This document shows positions 61,176 through 64,000 of a DNA stretch of 64,000 nucleotides, one piece after another. Origin of the DNA: Magnetospirillum fulvum MGU-K5 (GTDB lineage Bacteria > Pseudomonadota > Alphaproteobacteria > Rhodospirillales > Magnetospirillaceae); assembly GCF_000442515.1 (NCBI RefSeq), contig NZ_AQPH01000001.1, positions 62,001 to 126,000 of the forward strand. Reading direction: 5' to 3'. Made by a program: the position numbers and the translations under genes. The notes beneath the pieces are model-generated. The model had not been told where the DNA came from, ran no database searches, and worked only from the letters and a program-made list of their open reading frames with translations. Position 1 is the stretch's first letter, and every line of letters starts with the position of its first letter.

Positions 61176-62480
61176 GTGTCTTCACACCAGCCTAAAACCA
61201 GCACCGCGTTCCGGCGGGTGGCGATTGCCGTCGCCGTTTTGGCCGGCCTCGGCCTCGCCGGTTATTATTATTGGCCCAGCCTGAAATCCAGCCCGCTTCT
61301 CTCTGGCGGCTCCGCTCCTGCCAAGGCTGGCCCCGGAGGCCCGGGCGGACCGGAGGGACGGCCGGTTCCGGTGTTGACCGCCGCAGTGTCGCGGCGCGAT
61401 GTGCCGATCTATCTCAATGCGCTGGGGACGGTACAGGCGTTCAACACGGTGACGGTGCGGTCGCAGGTCGATGGCGAACTGATCGAAGTGCTGTTCCGCG
61501 AGGGCCAGGACGTCAAGGCGGGCGATGTGCTGGCTCAGATCGACCCGCGTACCTATCGGGCGGCTTACGAGCAGGCTCAGGCGACACGCGACAAGGATCA
61601 GGCCCAACTTGACGCGGCGCGGCGCGATCTCGCCCGCTATATCGCCCTGGGCGACCGCGTTACCGGCCAGAGCGTCGATACCCAGCGTGCCCAGGTCCGC
61701 CAGCTTGAAGCGACGGTGCGGGCCGACGAAGCGGCGATCAGTTCGGCCAGGGTCCAACTCAGCCATACCGTGATCGCCGCTCCGATCGACGGCCGGGCCG
61801 GGCTGCGGCTGGTCGATCGCGGCAATATCGTTCGCGCCTCGGACACGACCGGGCTGGTCACCCTGACTCAGATTCAACCCATCGCGGTCATTTTCACCCT
61901 GCCACAGCAGAATTTGGCGGCGATCAACGAGCGGATCGCTCAGGGCAACCGGCTGATGGTGCTGGCCACCCAGTCGGATGGCACAGGGGTGATTGATGCG
62001 GGCGAACTGGAACTGGTCGATAACCAGATCGACCAGACCACCGGCACGATCAAGCTGAAAGCGGTGTTGCCCAATGCCGAACGGCGGCTTTGGCCGGGCG
62101 GATTTGTCACGGTGCGGCTGTTGCTGACCGTTCGTCGTGCCGGGCTGGTGGTGCCGCTTCCGGCGGTGCAGCGCGGACCGGAAGGGCCCTATGTGTTCCG
62201 CGTTACTCCCGAGAAGACGGTCGAGATGCGCCCGGTCACGGTGGGCGCGATCGAATCCGATCAGGCGCTGATCGAGTCCGGCTTGGAGGAAGGCGAGGTG
62301 ATCGTAACTGATGGTGTCGCCAAGCTGAAACCCGGCTCGAAGATCACCCTGCCCGAAGACCGGGCCAAAGCGAAGGGCGACCGGGTGCCCGCAGCGGCTC
62401 CGGCGGCGACCCCGATTCCCCCGGCTCCGTCTGCTCCGGCGGCAGTTCCTCCGGCCCCGGCCGCAGAGCAAAGCCGGTGA
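61176..62480 (+). CDS. mdtA: RND efflux membrane fusion protein (MdtA-like)
   Basis: A GTG with AGGGAG upstream gives 434 residues. It has one N-terminal membrane anchor (VAIAVAVLAGLGLAGYYYW), a Gly/Pro linker, and lipoyl, hairpin and beta-barrel parts (GTVQAFNTVTVRSQVDGELI; SHTVIAAPIDGRAGLRLVD). The C-terminus is Pro/Ala-rich. It links the inner-membrane pump encoded next to an outer-membrane channel. Confidence 0.93.
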   Translation: MSSHQPKTSTAFRRVAIAVAVLAGLGLAGYYYWPSLKSSPLLSGGSAPAKAGPGGPGGPEGRPVPVLTAAVSRRDVPIYLNALGTVQAFNTVTVRSQVDGELIEVLFREGQDVKAGDVLAQIDPRTYRAAYEQAQATRDKDQAQLDAARRDLARYIALGDRVTGQSVDTQRAQVRQLEATVRADEAAISSARVQLSHTVIAAPIDGRAGLRLVDRGNIVRASDTTGLVTLTQIQPIAVIFTLPQQNLAAINERIAQGNRLMVLATQSDGTGVIDAGELELVDNQIDQTTGTIKLKAVLPNAERRLWPGGFVTVRLLLTVRRAGLVVPLPAVQRGPEGPYVFRVTPEKTVEMRPVTVGAIESDQALIESGLEEGEVIVTDGVAKLKPGSKITLPEDRAKAKGDRVPAAAPAATPIPPAPSAPAAVPPAPAAEQSR

Positions 62481-62496
62481 GGGTCTGCGGTTGGCA

Positions 62497-62613
62497 GCGC
62501 CCGGCGATTGAGGGGCAAACCGTGGAGCGACGCGACTGGCGCGAACAGCGCCCGCGCCTGATGGCGCGAAAGCCAAGCGAACGGAGTGAGCGCCCGGCGA
62601 TTGAGGGGCAAAC
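62497..62613 (+). repeat. Direct repeat in the mdtA-mdtB intergenic region
   Basis: A 24-base sequence beginning GCGCCCGGCGATTGAGGGGC is present at 62497-62520 and again at 62590-62613. The second copy supplies the ribosome site (GAGGGG) of the pump gene at 62617. The 69 bases between are non-coding as far as I can see. Confidence 0.7.
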
Positions 62614-62616
62614 ATT

Positions 62617-64000
62617 ATGAACATTTCCGAGCCGTTCATTCGTCGCCCGGTTGCCTCGTGGTTGCTGGCCTTCGCGGTGGTTCTGGGAGGGCTGCTGGGC
62701 TTTCGCCTGCTGCCGGTGTCGGCCTTGCCCCAGGTCGATTTTCCCACCATCCAGGTTACGACCCGCCTGCCCGGGGCCAGCGCGGACACTGTAGCTTCGT
62801 TGCTGACGACGCCGCTGGAGCGTCAGTTCGGGCTGATACCCGGTCTGACGATGATGACCTCGACCAGTTCGCAGGGGATCAGCGCGATTACCCTGCAATT
62901 CGACCTGTCGAAGAATATCGATGTCGCCTCGCAGGACGTTCAGGCGGCGATCAATGCCGCCGATGGAGTGCTGCCGGACAAGCTGCCGTACCCCCCCTCC
63001 TATGCCAAAGTCAACCCGGCCGATCCGCCGATCCTGACCCTGGCCTTGGGGTCCGATACTTTGCCGATCACCGCCGTCAACGATGTCGCCGACACTCTGT
63101 TGTCGCAGAAATTGAGCCAGATCGGCGGGGTTGGCCGGGTGGTGATCGAAGGCGGCCAGCGCCCGGCGGTGCGGGTGCGGATCGATCCGGCCCGCCTGTC
63201 GGGCTATAACCTGTCGCTGGAGGAGGTCCGCTCGGCTTTGGCAACCGCCAATGTCGATCTGCCGAAAGGGAGCTTTGACGGCGTCAGTCAGGCGCTGTCG
63301 CTGGGGGCCAACGATCAGATCACGACGCCCGCCGGTTATGCCGCTCAGGTGATCGCCTGGCGCAACGGCGCACCGGTCCGGGTAAAGGATGTCGGCGAGG
63401 TGGTCGAAGGGGTCGAGAACGCCCGTGTCGGCGGCTGGCACGACGGCAAACCGGCGGTGATCCTCAACGTCCAGCGTCAGCCGGGGGCCAACATCGTCGA
63501 GACGGTCGACAGGCTGAAGGCCAAGATGCCCGAACTGGCGCTGTCGATTCCGGCCGGAGTGACGCTGACGGTGCTGGCCGACCGCACCGAGACGATCCGC
63601 GCCTCGGTCGCCGATGTCGAATTTACCCTGGCCCTGACCGTGCTGCTGGTGATCGGGGTGATCTGGGGCTTTTTGCGCAGCCCGCGTGCGACGATGATTC
63701 CGGCGGTGGCGCTACCTTTATCGCTGGTTGGCACCTTTGGGGTGATGTCGCTGGCGGGATTCTCGCTCGATAACCTCTCTTTGATGGCGCTGACGATTTC
63801 GGCGGGTTTCGTCGTCGATGACGCGATCGTGATGATCGAGAACATCGTCCGCTATATCGAGAAGGGGATGAAGCCATTCGAGGCCGCGCTGGAAGGTGCG
63901 CGCGAGATCGGCTTTACCATCGTCTCGCTGACGGTATCGCTGGTGGCGGTGTTCATTCCGCTGCTGTTCATGACCGGAATCGTCGGTCGGCTGTTCCGCG
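62617..64000 (+). CDS. mdtB: RND efflux pump, MdtB/MdtC type (partial)
   Basis: The first 461 codons are present; the gene runs off the window. NISEPFIRRPVASWLLAFAV is the typical RND start, QVDFPTIQVTTRLPGASADT the porter domain, and FLRSPRATMIPAVALPLSLV ... TISAGFVVDDAIVMIENIVR includes the proton-relay aspartate pair of helix 4. With the upstream fusion protein it exports drugs or bile-like compounds. Confidence 0.94.
   Translation, partial: MNISEPFIRRPVASWLLAFAVVLGGLLGFRLLPVSALPQVDFPTIQVTTRLPGASADTVASLLTTPLERQFGLIPGLTMMTSTSSQGISAITLQFDLSKNIDVASQDVQAAINAADGVLPDKLPYPPSYAKVNPADPPILTLALGSDTLPITAVNDVADTLLSQKLSQIGGVGRVVIEGGQRPAVRVRIDPARLSGYNLSLEEVRSALATANVDLPKGSFDGVSQALSLGANDQITTPAGYAAQVIAWRNGAPVRVKDVGEVVEGVENARVGGWHDGKPAVILNVQRQPGANIVETVDRLKAKMPELALSIPAGVTLTVLADRTETIRASVADVEFTLALTVLLVIGVIWGFLRSPRATMIPAVALPLSLVGTFGVMSLAGFSLDNLSLMALTISAGFVVDDAIVMIENIVRYIEKGMKPFEAALEGAREIGFTIVSLTVSLVAVFIPLLFMTGIVGRLFR

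Noticed and set aside
62497-62613. Possible CRISPR-like direct repeats
   Set aside because: Only two copies, with one spacer of 69 bases and no cas genes.
61182-62789. Long leftward frame opposite the efflux fusion protein
   Set aside because: Shadow of mdtA; the sense frame has a signal anchor and family motifs.
1-64000. Insertion sequences or transposases
   Set aside because: No DDE, IS200-type or serine-recombinase transposase seen; the only recombinase is the phage integrase.

Overview
The window is a high-GC alphaproteobacterial chromosome, most likely Rhodospirillales. That reading rests on the dapA-smpB neighbourhood, a four-subunit frd operon, ppk-ppx, and a GH17-GT2 glucan synthase. 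The taxonomic call is inference from gene content and codon style, not from a marker gene. It has two halves joined at a tRNA-Ser(GCU) gene.

Positions 1 to about 29.05 kb are the right part of a temperate prophage whose left end lies outside the window. Virion genes are read leftwards (8.25 kb to 1): terS, terL, a small Gly-rich protein, a podovirus-type portal, two small genes, a Tad2-like (DUF2829) protein, scaffold, major capsid protein, Bbp16-like cement protein, a small protein and a gp11-like adaptor. The order resembles Bordetella phage BPP-1, so a podovirus is expected. Replication and recombination genes lie upstream (9.5-15.1 kb): two replication genes with iteron-like repeats, a C5 methyltransferase and RusA. 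A lambda-like switch (cro left, cI right) sits at 15.7-16.5 kb, and its operator CACAGAATTCTGTG recurs at 21.75-21.82 kb in front of the rightward early operon (coiled-coil protein, YqaJ exonuclease, recombination-associated protein, small genes, xis, int). Between the two operator loci is a cargo block (16.6-21.7 kb): secreted PLD nuclease, LysR regulator, GNAT acetyltransferase with a coupled micro-gene, membrane and lipoprotein genes, and an AT-rich orphan. The integrase lies beside the 3' end of tRNA-Ser, the likely attachment site.

From 29.15 kb to the end is host DNA: a chemoreceptor, frdABCD, xseA, a GntR regulator divergent from an SLC13 anion transporter, acylphosphatase and a GH1 glycosidase, a polyprenyl diphosphate synthase, an RNA-methyltransferase-like gene, dapA-smpB, carbonic anhydrase, SixA, ppk (frameshifted here), ppx, a YaiI-family gene, an ABC substrate-binding protein, tex, an ndvB-like glucan synthase, a PilZ-like protein, an esterase and an RND efflux pair cut by the window end. 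An isolated AT-rich gene at 51.1-52.4 kb encodes a RelA/SpoT-type synthetase with a long unknown C-terminal region and looks like a one-gene defence or toxin island.

The points most worth following up are a methyltransferase gene in which two overlapping frames both carry recognisable family motifs, the RelA/SpoT island, the Tad2-like protein in the virion operon, the two-locus operator system with a repressor lacking a peptidase domain, and the ppk frameshift.
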